Positions 35,701-46,362 of a stretch of DNA of 64,000 nt are shown here, in pieces (position 1 is the stretch's first letter; each line of letters starts with the position of its first letter). The DNA comes from Erpobdella octoculata (lineage: Eukaryota > Annelida > Clitellata > Hirudinida > Erpobdellidae). The stretch lies in assembly GCA_963978895.1 (NCBI GenBank), contig OZ022239.1:32432473-32496472 (forward strand), written 5' to 3'. A program made the position numbers and the translations under genes. The notes beneath the pieces are model-generated. The model searched no databases. It saw nothing but the letters and a program-made list of their open reading frames with translations, and was not told the DNA's origin.

Positions 35701-36099
35701 ACACAAAATGTTGAAATTTTAAATAAAAAACAAGGTTGTAATAAAACATTTGTTAAAGAAAAGAACTTAGAATCAATTACAAAGTGCCATATATTGTTTT
35801 TAGGAAAGCGATTGTTTATATTGGCGCATCGTCGTTAATGCACTTCATCAATGCACAATAATAGATGTCAATCTTTGTATTGAACATGTCATCATAATTG
35901 TTTTGCCATTTGTTTTATGAATATTTCAATACTTTTTCTGCGTTTCTTGGCATGTCTGTTCTCATAGCTAAAACATGTTTAATACGAAATTGAACAAAAT
36001 TTGTTAATTACTTTTTTTAAACAACTGCGTTTTCAAACTTTATTTAACTTACTGGTTTTGTGACAAAAAAACTCTCTGGCGCAATAAAAATCGTGTTTT

Positions 36100-36335
36100 T
36101 TAGAATATTTTGTGTGACTGTGTGTGTGGCTTTCTCTGTACGCAAATCTTGCAGGTAAAATTTTATCAGCTTTTTGACTAGATAGGAAGCTGAAACTTTC
36201 AGCATAGCTTTATATTGGATGACAATACATGATTCAATAAAAACCTAATATGAACATCTTTCGTATTTCTAAATCGAGTGTATTTGAAATTAAAGTTTGT
36301 GTTAAAAAACTCGTTTTTTTCCTTTACTTGTTTTA
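36100..36335. repeat. inverted copy of the repeat at 25975-26215
   Basis: See the partner copy. This copy begins after a GTGTGACTGTGTGTGTGGCT tract and runs to TTTCCTTTACTTGTTTTATA. Confidence 0.8.
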
Positions 36336-36820
36336 TAAATTCTGAAAGTTAGGTTGCATTAGTTTTTTTTAGAAACAAAATACGTATCAAAAAATAAAAC
36401 GCTACTAAAGTAATAAAAATATTTTCTAATAATTTTATTATTATTTGGCTCAATTGCTTGCTATGCTGTCATCTCGAAAGAAACTTTCGATAAGAACAAA
36501 AACAGCACAAGAGTGGACCCCAATCCTTCTCCCGGTCGTTCAATGAATCACGGCGGCTCATCTTGCGTTGTTTTCCTTTTATTACAACGTACTGTTTTGC
36601 AGTCATTATTTAAATTCTTTAAGTTAACTTTCAAAAAGTATTTCAAAACTTTATCAAATTTGTTTTTTTGAAACAACCAATGAAAACTTGAAGTATTTTT
36701 ATAAAATTTTATGTTTTGTGACTAAAAAAATAAATTGGCGTTTGGAGAAAATGTTTTTTAAGAAAAAAAAGTTTATTGTTTTAATTCTGAAAATCAAAAC
36801 AAAATAATTTTTATTTGTAG

Positions 36821-37225
36821 TCTGCTGATTTAGTGAAACTCTGTGCATATAAGTGCATTTAATGCACATCTTTGTTGCATGAATGAACGTCCAACACAAT
36901 TGGATGCATTTGTGACTTTGGCAACGTCATCGGTGGTTCTAGGAAGAAGTCGATACTTAAACTCAGGTAAACATTTTGCAAGTTATTTGTTCAAATAAAA
37001 TGGGAGATTTGTAAATGAACTTAGATTGTGTAACGTTGTAAAGATATAAAACAAAATTGAACTTTTATGACGCATTTGTTTTTAATCTAACTAGAGTTTG
37101 CGATTTTTCGTTTTAATTAATGTTTTTGAGCAATAGTTTATTAAAAACAATTATTTATTTTAACGTTTAAACCGTTTTTTAAAATAAATAAAAATCGGTA
37201 GTAATTTAATTTAATGTTGTTTCAG
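36821..37225 (+). promoter_or_regulatory. conserved promoter and 5' UTR exon/intron of A4
   Basis: This is the counterpart of 32141-32525. The conserved block ends at 36966 (AACTCAG|GTAAAC); a 259-bp presumed intron ends with CAG at 37223-37225, before the same AATTTTA word as in A3. A TGCATATAAGTGCATTTAAT segment at about 36844 could include a TATA box. Confidence 0.55.
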
Positions 37226-38014
37226 AATTTTAAATTTTACATGATGCTCCCTTTGTTTCAGTTACAGCACAATTTGAAAGTTACAAAAAACAAAATGATT
37301 ATTTTGTGGTTATTAGTTATTTGTTTCTTACAAAATACAAAAATGATCTTACCTGATGTTAGACAATTTGACATCGTGCGTATTAACGATAAGACATTAT
37401 GCACTTCTATAAATTCTACAAATAAGATTATTTTAAGAAATATTTCGACTCAGAACTATGGTAAAAATATGAATTTATTGAAAGAAGATGAATTGAATTG
37501 TTGTCTAAAATGTTCTAATGTGGAATAACAGTTTAAACAACAACTGTTTAATGTATTCAAGTCGAAGTAAGTTTTAATTAATTTTTGTTATTATTTACTA
37601 TTTATTTAATAAGTAAATCAATTATTTTCAACTGTGAAGAAAGCAGTTTTTATGTGATGTAACGATTTGGATTTTCTATCGCAGAAGTGTGCTACTTGGA
37701 AATAAGTTCATGGGGATTAAACGACATTGCATCTATAAACTCATCTTTTGTTGAAATTTTTGGTGGCAAAAAAATTGACTGCAAAACAGAAGGAATTAAC
37801 ACTTTTGTCTTTGAACCAACCAATTGCACTCTGACGTTCTTTCGAAATTTTAACTTCTGGGCCAACAATGATGATCCGATGAAACTAGTCTCCTATATGA
37901 AAGATGTAATTACGTTTTTATAAAATTAGTATAATATGGATTTGTTTTTTTACGTTTTTAAATCGTAAATTTATTTTATATTACCTGGGATACCCGGTTT
38001 TATTTTTATTACAT

Positions 38015-38697
38015 ACTAGCGGGGTTACCCGGCGTTGCTCGGGGTTTTCAGAGGTTTTTTTTTATCATTTTTCTCTCTTGCTCCCGTTTCCTTCCCCGCT
38101 TGCTCTCCCGTTTCCGTTCCCGCTTGCTCTCCCGTTTCAATTCCCGCTCGCGCTCATTTTTTCTTTTCCACTTTTTCATAATTTATTTTAGCCCATAAAA
38201 CGTAAAATAGATTTGCTAAAAGTTGCTTGAAGCCTTCAAACGTTATGTAAACAAAATTTGAATTTTATTACGCAATTACCTTCGATGGTCGTACATAGGA
38301 ACTTTTGGCCTGGAAAGTTAAGAAGGGGAAAAAGTTAAAAAGTTTTGGACTCCTTCTCCGATCCTCCGGCTCAGGGGGCCAAAAGCGCCTATACATGATC
38401 ATTGCATAAGTTATCGAAGCACTGTTTACAATTGCGTAACATGCATTACTTGCTAATGGACTTCTTAATATTAAGAAGTTCATGACTTGCTTCCCAGTCT
38501 TGCATAATGTGACCGATTGCGCGTTATTACAAATTATTAAGAGATAGATGGGGGGGGAAAGCGACCGGGAGTGGGAGAGCAAGCGGGAACGGGAAAGTGA
38601 CCGGAGCGGGAGCGAAAACGGGGAATTACACGGGAGCTAGAGAAAATCGATAAAAAACTCTAAAAACCCCCGAGCAACGCCGGGTAACCCAGCTAGT
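38015..38697. mobile_element. TIR element of the CTAGC family, copy 1
   Basis: The ends are near-perfect inverted repeats of about 30 bp: ACTAGCGGGGTTACCCGGCG on the left and its complement, ending GCTAGT, on the right. Inside are an AT-rich part, an AGTTTTGGACTCCTTCTCCG-type block, and a purine-rich minisatellite of GGGAGCGA/GGAACGGGAA-like units. The superfamily was not identified. Related copies or parts lie at 39440-39777, 48703-49251 and 55200-55528. Confidence 0.7.
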
Positions 38698-38857
38698 AAA
38701 TGTATACAGTTCCCGCTCGCTGCCCCCTCGCTCCGCTCATTTTGTGACGGATTTCAAATTTTTTTTCTCTATATTTGATTTCCCTTGACTCTCAAGGTTG
38801 TGTGAAAATTTCATTACGATCGGATGAATGGTGTAGCAATGAATAAATAACATACAT

Positions 38858-38949
38858 ATATACATACATACATACATACATACATACATACATACATACA
38901 TACATACATACATACATACATACATACATACATACATACATACATACAT
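38858..38949. repeat. (CATA)n microsatellite
   Basis: A pure tetranucleotide tract of about 90 bp between two TIR elements. Confidence 0.97.
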
Positions 38950-38967
38950 TCGTTTTTATATATATAG

Positions 38968-39429
38968 ACTAGCAGTGCCCGTCGCGGTTTCGCTAGCTTG
39001 AAATGAAAAAGTTGAGCCGTGCATCTATAGTAGAGTACTTCACGGGCCGATTTTTTACGGCACGGATCGGGCCGGCTGTTTCATAAGCCAAAATTCCAGG
39101 CCCAAACCGGCACATTCTTACAGGCCTAAAATCCCTTCATACTTAGAGAAAAATTTTTGACCCGGTCTGGCTTGACTTCAGTTCCGGCCCAGCCCGTCTG
39201 AAGACTCTAATATCACGGCTTGGCCGGCCCCTGCAGTACTTTAATTCATAGAGCCCAGCATGGTTTTTGAGACCCACTCCGGATTTTAAGCCTGTCAAAA
39301 CTGACCAGGCACAAATGAGACGAGCGGGCCGGGCTAAGCAGAGACTGTGAAAAATTGACCCGTGCAGGACTATATTATGGATCCACGGTTTAAATTCAAG
39401 CGAGCAAAACCGCGACGGGCACTGCTAGT
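38968..39429. mobile_element. GC-rich 462-bp TIR element
   Basis: The left end ACTAGCAGTGCCCGTCGCGG is matched by its complement ending at 39429, with inverted similarity extending about 35 bp. The interior is strikingly GC-rich against its surroundings (GGGCCGG, CGGCCCAG words) and has no ORF. It shares ACTAGC outer bases with the CTAGC family but differs inside, so it may be a separate family. Confidence 0.75.
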
Positions 39430-39439
39430 TTATAAATAA

Positions 39440-39777
39440 ATATTAGCGGAGTTACCCGGCGTTATTCGGGGTTTTTATTTCACTCTATCCTTTTTTTCAG
39501 ATAAAAAATTTGCTAAAAACTGATTGAAGCCTTCAAAATATGTTAGGTAAAAAAAAATTGAATTTTGTAACGTAAAAACTGTTGATGATTGTAAATAGGA
39601 GCTTTCGGCTTAGAAAGTATTTTGGTATGAAAAATTGAAAAACCATTTTTTAATAAAAAAAACCCTGTGACCTTTTACGCTTTGAGATTTACTTTTATGC
39701 TAATATTTGTTAAAATTATTCTAACGGTTGGATTCGCATAAAAGAGAAACAGACAAACAGTCATCTATATATATTCA
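39440..39777. mobile_element. CTAGC-family fragment, copy 2
   Basis: It begins ATTAGCGGAGTTACCCGGCG and shares internal words with copy 1 (TTGAAGCCTTCAAA, TTGAATTTT). It has no matching right end because the SAP-domain LTR element starts at 39778. Confidence 0.6.
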
Positions 39778-40308
39778 TGTAAAATCACCGAGTTTACGAT
39801 CAGTTTCCTATTGATAAACGTTAAAGGATTTAGAACATTTATTAGGGACTTTATTAAGAGATTAGAAGGTATAAATAGCCTTAACAAAGCTTCATTTATT
39901 TTTTTCCAAAACACCATTCTATTGAGCCCGGTATACGATTTGGTGATATCGTAACATTGGTGATCAGAAGTGATATTTCAAGAATGGTTTTGAAAGCATT
40001 GGATGAGCTCTTGATACTCGAGTTGAGGCGGAAACTTAGAAAACGATAGCTCAGTGATAACGGAAGAAAGTCTGAGCTCGTGGACCGCCTCCGGACGTCA
40101 TTTGAGGACAATGGGTTTGACCCAGAAGAGTACGAATTCGAAACAGAAAATGAATTGATGAAGGCTCTGAACAAGACGGCGGAAGAAATCAGAGCAGCAC
40201 ACAGAGCAAAACAGAGCAGCACAGGAGCAAAACAGAACAGCACTGCAGGAAATAAAGAAATTTCTTGAACTCCTCAATGGTGACACAAACAATTGCGGAA
40301 ACAAAGAA

Positions 40309-40560
40309 GACGGTCATGATGATGAGCCATGCAAAGATGTTCAAGATGAACCGTGCAAAGATGTTCAAGATGAACCATGCAAAGATGTTCAAGATGAACC
40401 ATGCAAAAATGTTCAAGATGAACCATGCAAAGATGTTCAAGATGAACCGTGCAAAGATGTTCAAGATGAACCATGCAAAGATGTTCAAGATGAACCATGC
40501 AAAGATGTTCAAGATGAACCACGCAAAGATGTTCAAGATGAACCATGCAAAAATGGTCAT
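40309..40560 (+). repeat. 24-bp minisatellite (AAGATGTTCAAGATGAACCA-type unit)
   Basis: About ten units of 24 bp, each coding for KDVQDEPC in the element frame, with CAT/CGT variants. Copy 2 of the element (56337-56375) has only one or two such units, so the array expanded in copy 1 or contracted in copy 2. Confidence 0.9.
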
Positions 40561-41424
40561 AATGATGAGCCTGTCAAAGACGGTCATGATGATGTGCCTG
40601 TCAAAGACGGTCATGATAATGAACCTTGCAAAGATGTTCAAGATGAACCATGCAAAGATGGTGATGACAAGCATGGCAAAGATGGTGACAATGATACAGT
40701 CGGTTTGGACGTCGACAACAAAACTAAAAAAGATGAAAAGAATGTTGAAAACGAAATGCAAAAACGATGAGGGTGAAAGTGATGATGATGATTTTAATAA
40801 TGGCAATAACAGCGATGGCTTTTACCCATACAGCTACGGTTCTGAAACGGAAGCCTCCATAACAGACGACGGCACCGCATATTCAGGGTCAGATTTTAGT
40901 GACGAATCTGACTCGGATGAAGCAACTAAGGATTTACAAACGGACGAAACTCCAATCGAAAAATACGTCGAAGCTAATTTGACAAAAAAGAAGACACTGA
41001 TTTGAGAGACGATGGCGATGATTTGAAGAAAGATCCGCTGGACGATACGATGAAAGAGCCGAGTTGGAATGTGAAAAGAAAACGTTCGATTGTAGCTTGG
41101 AAGAAAACAAAGATGACGGCGATGAACTTCTCCAAAACCACGGCGATGAACTTCTCCAAAACCACAATAGCAATGCAGCCAGCAAAAACTCTGAAAAAGA
41201 TGAGCCAAGAACAGAGAACGGTACAGAAGGTTCTAAATCAGATGAATCCACAGAGGATTCTAGAACAGACAGACTAAAAGTTATTTTAAAATCAAATAAC
41301 AGTTTGATGAAGGGATTTAATGGATTTATGGAACGTGTTTTCGAAAAACCTTTTGAAGAGTTTCTTGAGAAAGATCTAAAAGATGTGAAGGAAGAAGAAA
41401 AAGCAGACCGTTCCGATAAACCGT

Positions 41425-42585
41425 CAGTGCTGACGTAAGTACTCAAAAAATGTACTTAAGTATAAGTACTAAGTACTCTGAGTTAAAAGTACTTTAAGTA
41501 CAAGTACAAGTACATTATTTATCTTGTACTTAAGTACAAGTACAGTTAAGTACTCAAGTACCTTGAAAATTTTTATTGATCAGCATAAAACGAAGTATTT
41601 ATTAAGAAACATCACCAAAATGTCTTTTTGAGTTGAATCATTACTTTCTGAACCTGGTTCATAAAACCCATAAAAATCGCCAGTTGATGCTGTCACAAGC
41701 TCTGCTTCTGGAAAATTATTTGTTTCATTCATACGATTGACTTCAACTACGAACAGTTTTTCAGCCATCTTACAATGTGTCAATGGCAGCCAGCAAACCT
41801 TTAAGTATGGGTATGACACAGCGGGATATCTGTAGATGACTAGTTTCGTCTTCGATGTCCCAGGATCACTGTCTTTGCTCTCTGATGGTTCCAGCTCTAA
41901 TATGCTTGATTCAGCATACTCTTTAAATGCCTTTACATAATTGTTCCCATTATAAGTCACAACATTTCGTCTAACCGTATTTGCTTGCATATGAATTAGG
42001 GCTAAAACCAAATAATACAAAATTTAAAGTTCTTAGCCTGCAAATTATTAAAATTCTCATTCTTAACGTACTTGAATATGCTTGGTGAAATTTGAAAGAG
42101 CTTTGTATTGACCGCGAATGGCATTCTTCTAAGGCTTGCAAAGACTGCAAAGGGTTTTTATATAATCTCCATCGTCAGAAGCTATTTCACTGAAATAAGT
42201 CCTCACAACTAAAGGGGAAACTTGACTAACTTCAGTTATAGGTACGTTACAATATATCGACCATCTTGTAAGAAACACTAATGTAAAAACTAGAATGACA
42301 AGGCATAACCTGGACAACATAAAATGCTAGAGCAAAGAATCTGTTACATAAACACTTATTTTTAGGTTTACAAATTATAAATAATCTAAATAATTAGTTT
42401 TAAAAATAAAAATAAAGCAATTTTTTTAAAGTACTTAGCTACTTTTGAAATGTAGTTACTTAAGAAGTACACTAAAAATGTACTTAAGTACAAGTACTAA
42501 GTACACATTCGCGAAAGGACTTAAGTACAAGTACTCAAGTACACCTATTTTACTTCAGTACGTACTTAAGTACTCGTCATCACTG
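41425..42585 (-). mobile_element. internally deleted hAT element, 8-bp TSD TAAACCGT
   Basis: The ends are CAGTGCTGACG and the complement of CAGTGATGACG, followed on both sides by AGTACTTAAGTAC-type subterminal repeats. TAAACCGT is directly repeated at 41417-41424 and 42586-42593, and copy 2 of the host element shows the site unoccupied. The minus strand carries transposase remains: a BED-type zinc finger (42320-42070: VVRTYFSEI, CSLCKP, then after a TAG ALSNFTKHIQ) and a C-terminal segment (42010-41580: YPYLKVCWLPLTH ... TGDFYGFYEP). Most of the catalytic domain is missing, so the copy is non-autonomous. Confidence 0.9.
41580..42320 (-). pseudogene. hAT transposase remnant (BED finger plus C-terminal piece)
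   Basis: The upstream segment (from 42320) starts MLSRLCLVILVF and then matches a BED finger (VVRTYFSEI...LCSLC...NFTKHIQ). A stop (TAG near 42130) interrupts it between the two zinc ligand pairs. A possible intron (donor GTTAAG near 42060, acceptor TTTTAG near 42005) would join it to the open segment 42020-41580, which ends in MFLNKY, resembling the region before the hAT dimerisation domain. The central RNase H-like catalytic domain is absent. Confidence 0.65.
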
Positions 42586-43065
42586 TAAACCGTGCAAAGA
42601 TGTTTGTCAAGATAGACATGTTGTGTATGTGATTATTGGTGGATGGGATGTGTTGTGTGTACGCTCGCTATTTGTTGTAGTATGAATGTTCACCTGTAGT
42701 TGTAAGAGTTGTTGTATATTAGTGGCTAGCGTGCTGTTTAGGCAAGAAAAGTATGCGCAGAGTTTTAGTGTAGTGAGAGTCGAGCTCGAGAGTGGTTGCC
42801 ACGTAGTTAGGAGTGAATTGTGGTGAATTGTTGAATTGGTGAATTTTCGTATTGAAGTTACATTTTCCGTTTTGTTAATTTTTTATTTAATAATAAAGAC
42901 CTCTAAAGCTGAAGTTGGAGTTTTGTTGTTGAGCGGTTTGCCCAAGTTGACATTTTTGGCGACCCCGACGAGACTGAAAAAAAAATTTGTCGACGTGGGC
43001 AAATAAGGAAGCTGTAACGTTTGTTTTGAAGTTGTCTTGCGGAGTTTTCTGTTAGACGTTTTGTC

Positions 43066-44170
43066 ATGACAAGTATTCAAAAACTGAAAGAACTTGGAGA
43101 AAGTCTGGGGTATAAAGATACCGAGCTGCAGTTGTTTGTTAAAGAGCAACAGGCAGAAGAGAGGACACAAAGAAATTTAGACAGAGAGGCACAATTGCAG
43201 GCACAGCTGCAGGCAGATAAAATGAAAATGGAGGCAGATAGAACCCGAATCGAACTGGAAAGAATGGCAAATGAGCAAAAAGACAAAGACTGTGAAATAA
43301 CCAGGCTCGAGTTGGAAATCAAGAAAAACAGCCTCAACCAGACAAGTTCCGTCGGTCTAACTCATGTGGCATCAGGACCCAAGTTACCATGTTTTGAGGA
43401 TGAGAAAGATAACATGGACGCGTATTTGTTTCGGTTTGAAAGAGTGGCTGAAATTCAATCCTGGAGAAAATCAGAATGGGCTATATTTTTGTCATCCCTG
43501 CTGAAAGGAAAGACTTTGGAAGTTTATTCTAGGTTGCCGTCTGACCAGGCTGGAAATTACGACGTTCTAAAAAAAGCTCTGTTACGACGCTATGAATTAA
43601 CAGAGAAGGGATTCATCAAAAGAAGACCTGAGAAGAATGAGGCTCCCGACTTTTTTTTAGTTCGTTTGCAGAGCTACTTGCAGCGGTGGGTTGAGCTGTC
43701 AGAAACCGAAGAGAGCTACGAGGGTTTGTCAATGCTTCTGGTGATGGAGCAATATGTGAATGGCTGCTCCAAAGAAATGGCCTTGTTCATGAAGGAACGC
43801 TCTCCACGAAATCTTCAGGAACTGAGTAACTTTGCAAGGCAGTATTTGGATGCGCACGGACAAAAAAGGGTGCTAAAACTGATATCGAGTGGGACGAGAA
43901 GAATGAGGCTCCCGACTTTTTTTTAGTTCGTTTGCAGAGCTACTTGCAGCGGTGGGTTGAGCTGTCAGAAACCGAAGAGAGCTACGAGGGTTTGTCAATG
44001 CTTCTGGTGATGGAGCAATATGTGAATGGCTGCTCCAAAGAAATGGCCTTGTTCATGAAGGAACGCTCTCCACGAAATCTTCAGGAACTGAGTAACTTTG
44101 CAAGGCAGTATTTGGATGCGCACGGACAAAAAAGGGTGCTAAAACTGATATCGAGTGGGACGAGCCACAG
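43066..44170 (+). pseudogene. Gypsy gag with 266-bp tandem duplication
   Basis: Gag starts at 43066 (MTSIQKLKELG). It has a long Glu/Gln/Lys coiled coil, then a capsid-like domain (LPCFEDEKDNMDAYLFRFER ... LLKGKTLEVYSRLPSD ... SPRNLQELSNFARQYLDAHG). A 266-bp stretch starting near 43634 is repeated exactly or nearly so from about 43900. Because 266 is not a multiple of three the frame shifts, closing at 43926. The second copy then runs into a deletion junction with RNase H. Confidence 0.9.
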
Positions 44171-44617
44171 GAGAAAGCATTTTCTGCCTTGAAGATGTGC
44201 ATAGCAAATCCACCTGTATTGAAGCTGCCTGATGTTAACAAGACGTTCATTCTACAAACTGATGCTTCAAATGTTGGGATTGGTGCGATAATGCTTCAAC
44301 AAGGAGAAGATGGGAGCAAACATCCAGCAGCTTTTGCAAGTCGAAAACTTTTACCAAGAGAGATTAATTATTCAACTATCGAGAAAGAATGCTAAGCAAT
44401 TGTGTGGGCAATTGGAAAATTCCAACCGTATCTTTATGGCCCGGAGTTCATTTTAGAAACTGATCACCAGCCACTACAGTATCTGGGTGATGCACAGTAT
44501 CAGAATGGAAGGCTCGTGAGGTGGGCACTAGCAGTACAACCTTATCGATACGTCTTGAGAGCCATGCGAGGTAAAGACAACGTTGGAGCAGATTTCTTGA
44601 GTCGACATCCGTGTTAA
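44146..44617 (+). pseudogene. Gypsy RNase H fragment
   Basis: The segment begins at the RT/RNase H connection (EPQEKAFSALK), has LQTDASNVGIGAIMLQ, then KEC followed by a TAA at 44393-44395, then AIVWAIGKFQPYLYG and LETDHQPLQYL. It ends GADFLSRHPC with a natural-looking stop about 80 bases before the 3' LTR. No integrase follows it. Confidence 0.88.
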
Positions 44618-45494
44618 CTTAGCCGATGGAAGCCGAAAATGAATTTCCAGAATTAGAAGAGAAAAAAACCATTTTTTGTCTCGAGGAAGGGACGGAATGT
44701 CAAGATAGACATGTTGTGTATGTGATTATTGGTGGATGGGATGTGTTGTGTGTACGCTCGCTATTTGTTGTAGTATGAATGTTCACCTGTAGTTGTAGGA
44801 GTTGTTGTATATTAGTGGCTAGCGTGTTGTTTAGGCGAGAAAAGTAAGCGGAGAGGTTTAGTGTAGTGAGAGTCGAGCTCGAGAGTGGTTGTCACGTAGT
44901 TAGGAGTGAATTGTGGTGAATTGTTGAATTGGCGAATTTTCGTATTGAAGTTAAATTTTCCGTTTTGTTAATTTTTTATTTAATAATAAAGACCTCTTAA
45001 GCTGAAGTTGGAGTTTTGTTGTTGAGCGGTTTGCCCAAGTTGACAATGTTCAGGACGATGCATGCAAAGAAGGCTGTGATGAACAGTGCAGAAATGGCGA
45101 CAATGAGCCAAAGAAAGACTCTGTTGATAAGTCAAAAAAGGACTGGAAGAAACTCCGTCAAACGGTCAAGAGACTTGACCATGTTGTTTGCGAATTGCGG
45201 CCAAGGCCACGAGTAAAGATCAAGGTATTTTGTGTTTGTGGCCGAGTCGCATTTCTCAAAAGCGACTATGTTGTTCGGGACGAACAGAATTAAGAAGGGG
45301 GTAATCATGTAAAATCACTGATTTTAAGATCAGTTTCCTATTGATAAACGTTAAAAGATTTAGAACATTTATTAGACACATTATTAGGAGATTAGGAGGT
45401 ATAAATAGCCTTAACAAAACTTCATTTATTATTTTCCAATAAACTGCAAAACCATTCTATTGAGCCCGGTATACGATTTGGTGATATCGTAACA

Positions 45495-45571
45495 ATATAT
45501 ATATATATATATATATATATTTATTTTTATATATATATATATATATTTATTTATTTATTTATTTATTTATT
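45495..45571. repeat. (TA)n and (TTTA)n tract
   Basis: TA repeats pass into TTTA repeats that form the 3' tail of the minus-strand LINE at 45572-48702. Confidence 0.9.
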
Positions 45572-45746
45572 TTTCACAAACGAGTGGAAGGATTCAATGA
45601 ATCGCTAACTCCATCCCGAAAAAAAATATGTACAATAACATTTACAGTCAGAATGACAAAATAAGTAACACTCTAATCATAATGAGAAGAAAATAATAAT
45701 AGTAATAATATTAGAGAAAAACATCGACAGTAAGATGGCGACTCAT

Positions 45747-46307
45747 TCAACGTATATCAGACAGAAGTAGAGATAAATCCGTTTGAGCAATAAGATGTTT
45801 AAATTCCGAGAAAGTAGGAGAAGAAACAATCTGGTCCGGCAATGAATTCCAAACATTCACAACACGATTAGAAAAAAAGTAATTGGTAGTATCTACTGAA
45901 AACACATTTGTTCGAAGTCTGTAACTGTGACCCCTAGTTGCTGGGTAGTTGGTGGGGTGAAAATGGTGCACCAGATTGGTGCATACATCTCCATGCAATA
46001 TCTTGTAACATAATCTGAGATCTAACACAAGCCTTCGGTACTCGAGAGACTGCAAACCGAGCATCTTAAGGCGGGCGGGGTAAGGTACCTGACGAAGAGA
46101 TGGAATATTCTTGGTGAATATTCTTTGAATTTTTTCTAACTTGTTTATCAGAAATCTATGGTGAGGACTCCATACAGAGGAGCAGTATTCGAGGAGTGGC
46201 CGAATGTACGTGCAAAAAGCTTTTGCTAGTGTCTCATGGTTTCCTGAAGTAAAAGACCTGTGGACAAGTCGTGATCTGATTGCGGCAGTGTGTGTGTGTA
46301 ATAACAT
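45747..46307 (-). pseudogene. LINE RT C-terminal segment
   Basis: It contains TYIRPLLEYCSSVWSPHH and RRLVLDLRLCYKILHG, the conserved region after the RT domain in many CR1/Jockey-type elements. It ends in a natural-looking stop, about 175 bases before the AAAT tail. Confidence 0.88.
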
Positions 46308-46362
46308 TTATGTGGTTCTTGAAAGTAAGGCCTTCATCAATAGTTATCCCCAGATCTCTCAT

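Larger units (their letters stand above)
42605..45045 (+). mobile_element. non-autonomous Gypsy-type element with 348-bp LTRs, TSD ATGTT
   Basis: The 5' LTR is 42605-42952 and the 3' LTR 44698-45045, both 348 bp, starting TGTCAAGATAGAC and ending AAGTTGACA, with roughly ten mismatches by eye. ATGTT flanks both sides (42600-42604, 45046-45050). A primer-binding site TGGCGACCCCGACGAG starts at 42957, and a polypurine tract (GAGGAAGGGACGGAA) abuts the 3' LTR. Internally only gag and RNase H remain; protease, RT and integrase are missing. RNase H is followed directly by the purine tract and LTR. Confidence 0.93.
39984..45293 (+). pseudogene. SAP-domain acidic repeat protein of the LTR element, copy 1
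   Basis: The start ATG at 39984 matches copy 2 (MVLKALDELL). A SAP-like helix-turn-helix motif (LELRR.LRKR then LSDNGRKSELVDR) is interrupted by a TAG. Next come the EEYEFETENELMKAL region and a strongly expanded array of an 8-residue repeat KDVQDEPC. Then follow an acidic region, a Lys-rich FEKPFEEFLEKDLKDVKEE helix, and after the two insertions the C-terminal part with the HVVCELR region, ending at 45293. Stops, frame changes and the insertions make it non-coding. Confidence 0.75.
39778..45494 (+). mobile_element. SAP-domain LTR element copy 1, carrying two nested insertions
   Basis: The 5' LTR is 39778-39956 (179 bp) and the 3' LTR 45308-45494 (187 bp). Both begin TGTAAAATCAC and end GATATCGTAACA, with the same GAGCCCGGTATACGATTTGG segment. 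A primer-binding-like TTGGTGATCAGAAGTGATA follows the 5' LTR, and a purine tract (AAGAAGGGGG) precedes the 3' LTR. The single coding region is described separately. A hAT element (41425-42585) and a Gypsy derivative (42605-45045) lie inside; without them the internal region would be about 1.7 kb. No reverse transcriptase, protease or integrase belongs to the host element. No flanking target duplication is evident in the TA-rich surroundings. Confidence 0.85.

Noticed and set aside
40309..40560. Possible CRISPR-like array of 24-bp repeats
   Set aside because: Units are directly adjacent with no spacers, lie in a coding frame, and the DNA is eukaryotic.
40265..41005. 246-codon plus-strand frame of repeated HAKMFKMN
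   Set aside because: Wrong frame of the 24-bp minisatellite in the SAP-domain element; copy 2 shows that the KDVQDEPC frame is the coding one.
42129..42320. Small secreted protein with a signal peptide inside the hAT element
   Set aside because: The hydrophobic start is followed directly by a BED-finger pattern, so it is better read as the degraded N-terminus of a hAT transposase.
39770..45500. Target-site duplication around SAP-element copy 1
   Set aside because: The left flank (ATTCA) and right flank (ATATA) do not match; TA-rich flanks make any shorter match meaningless.
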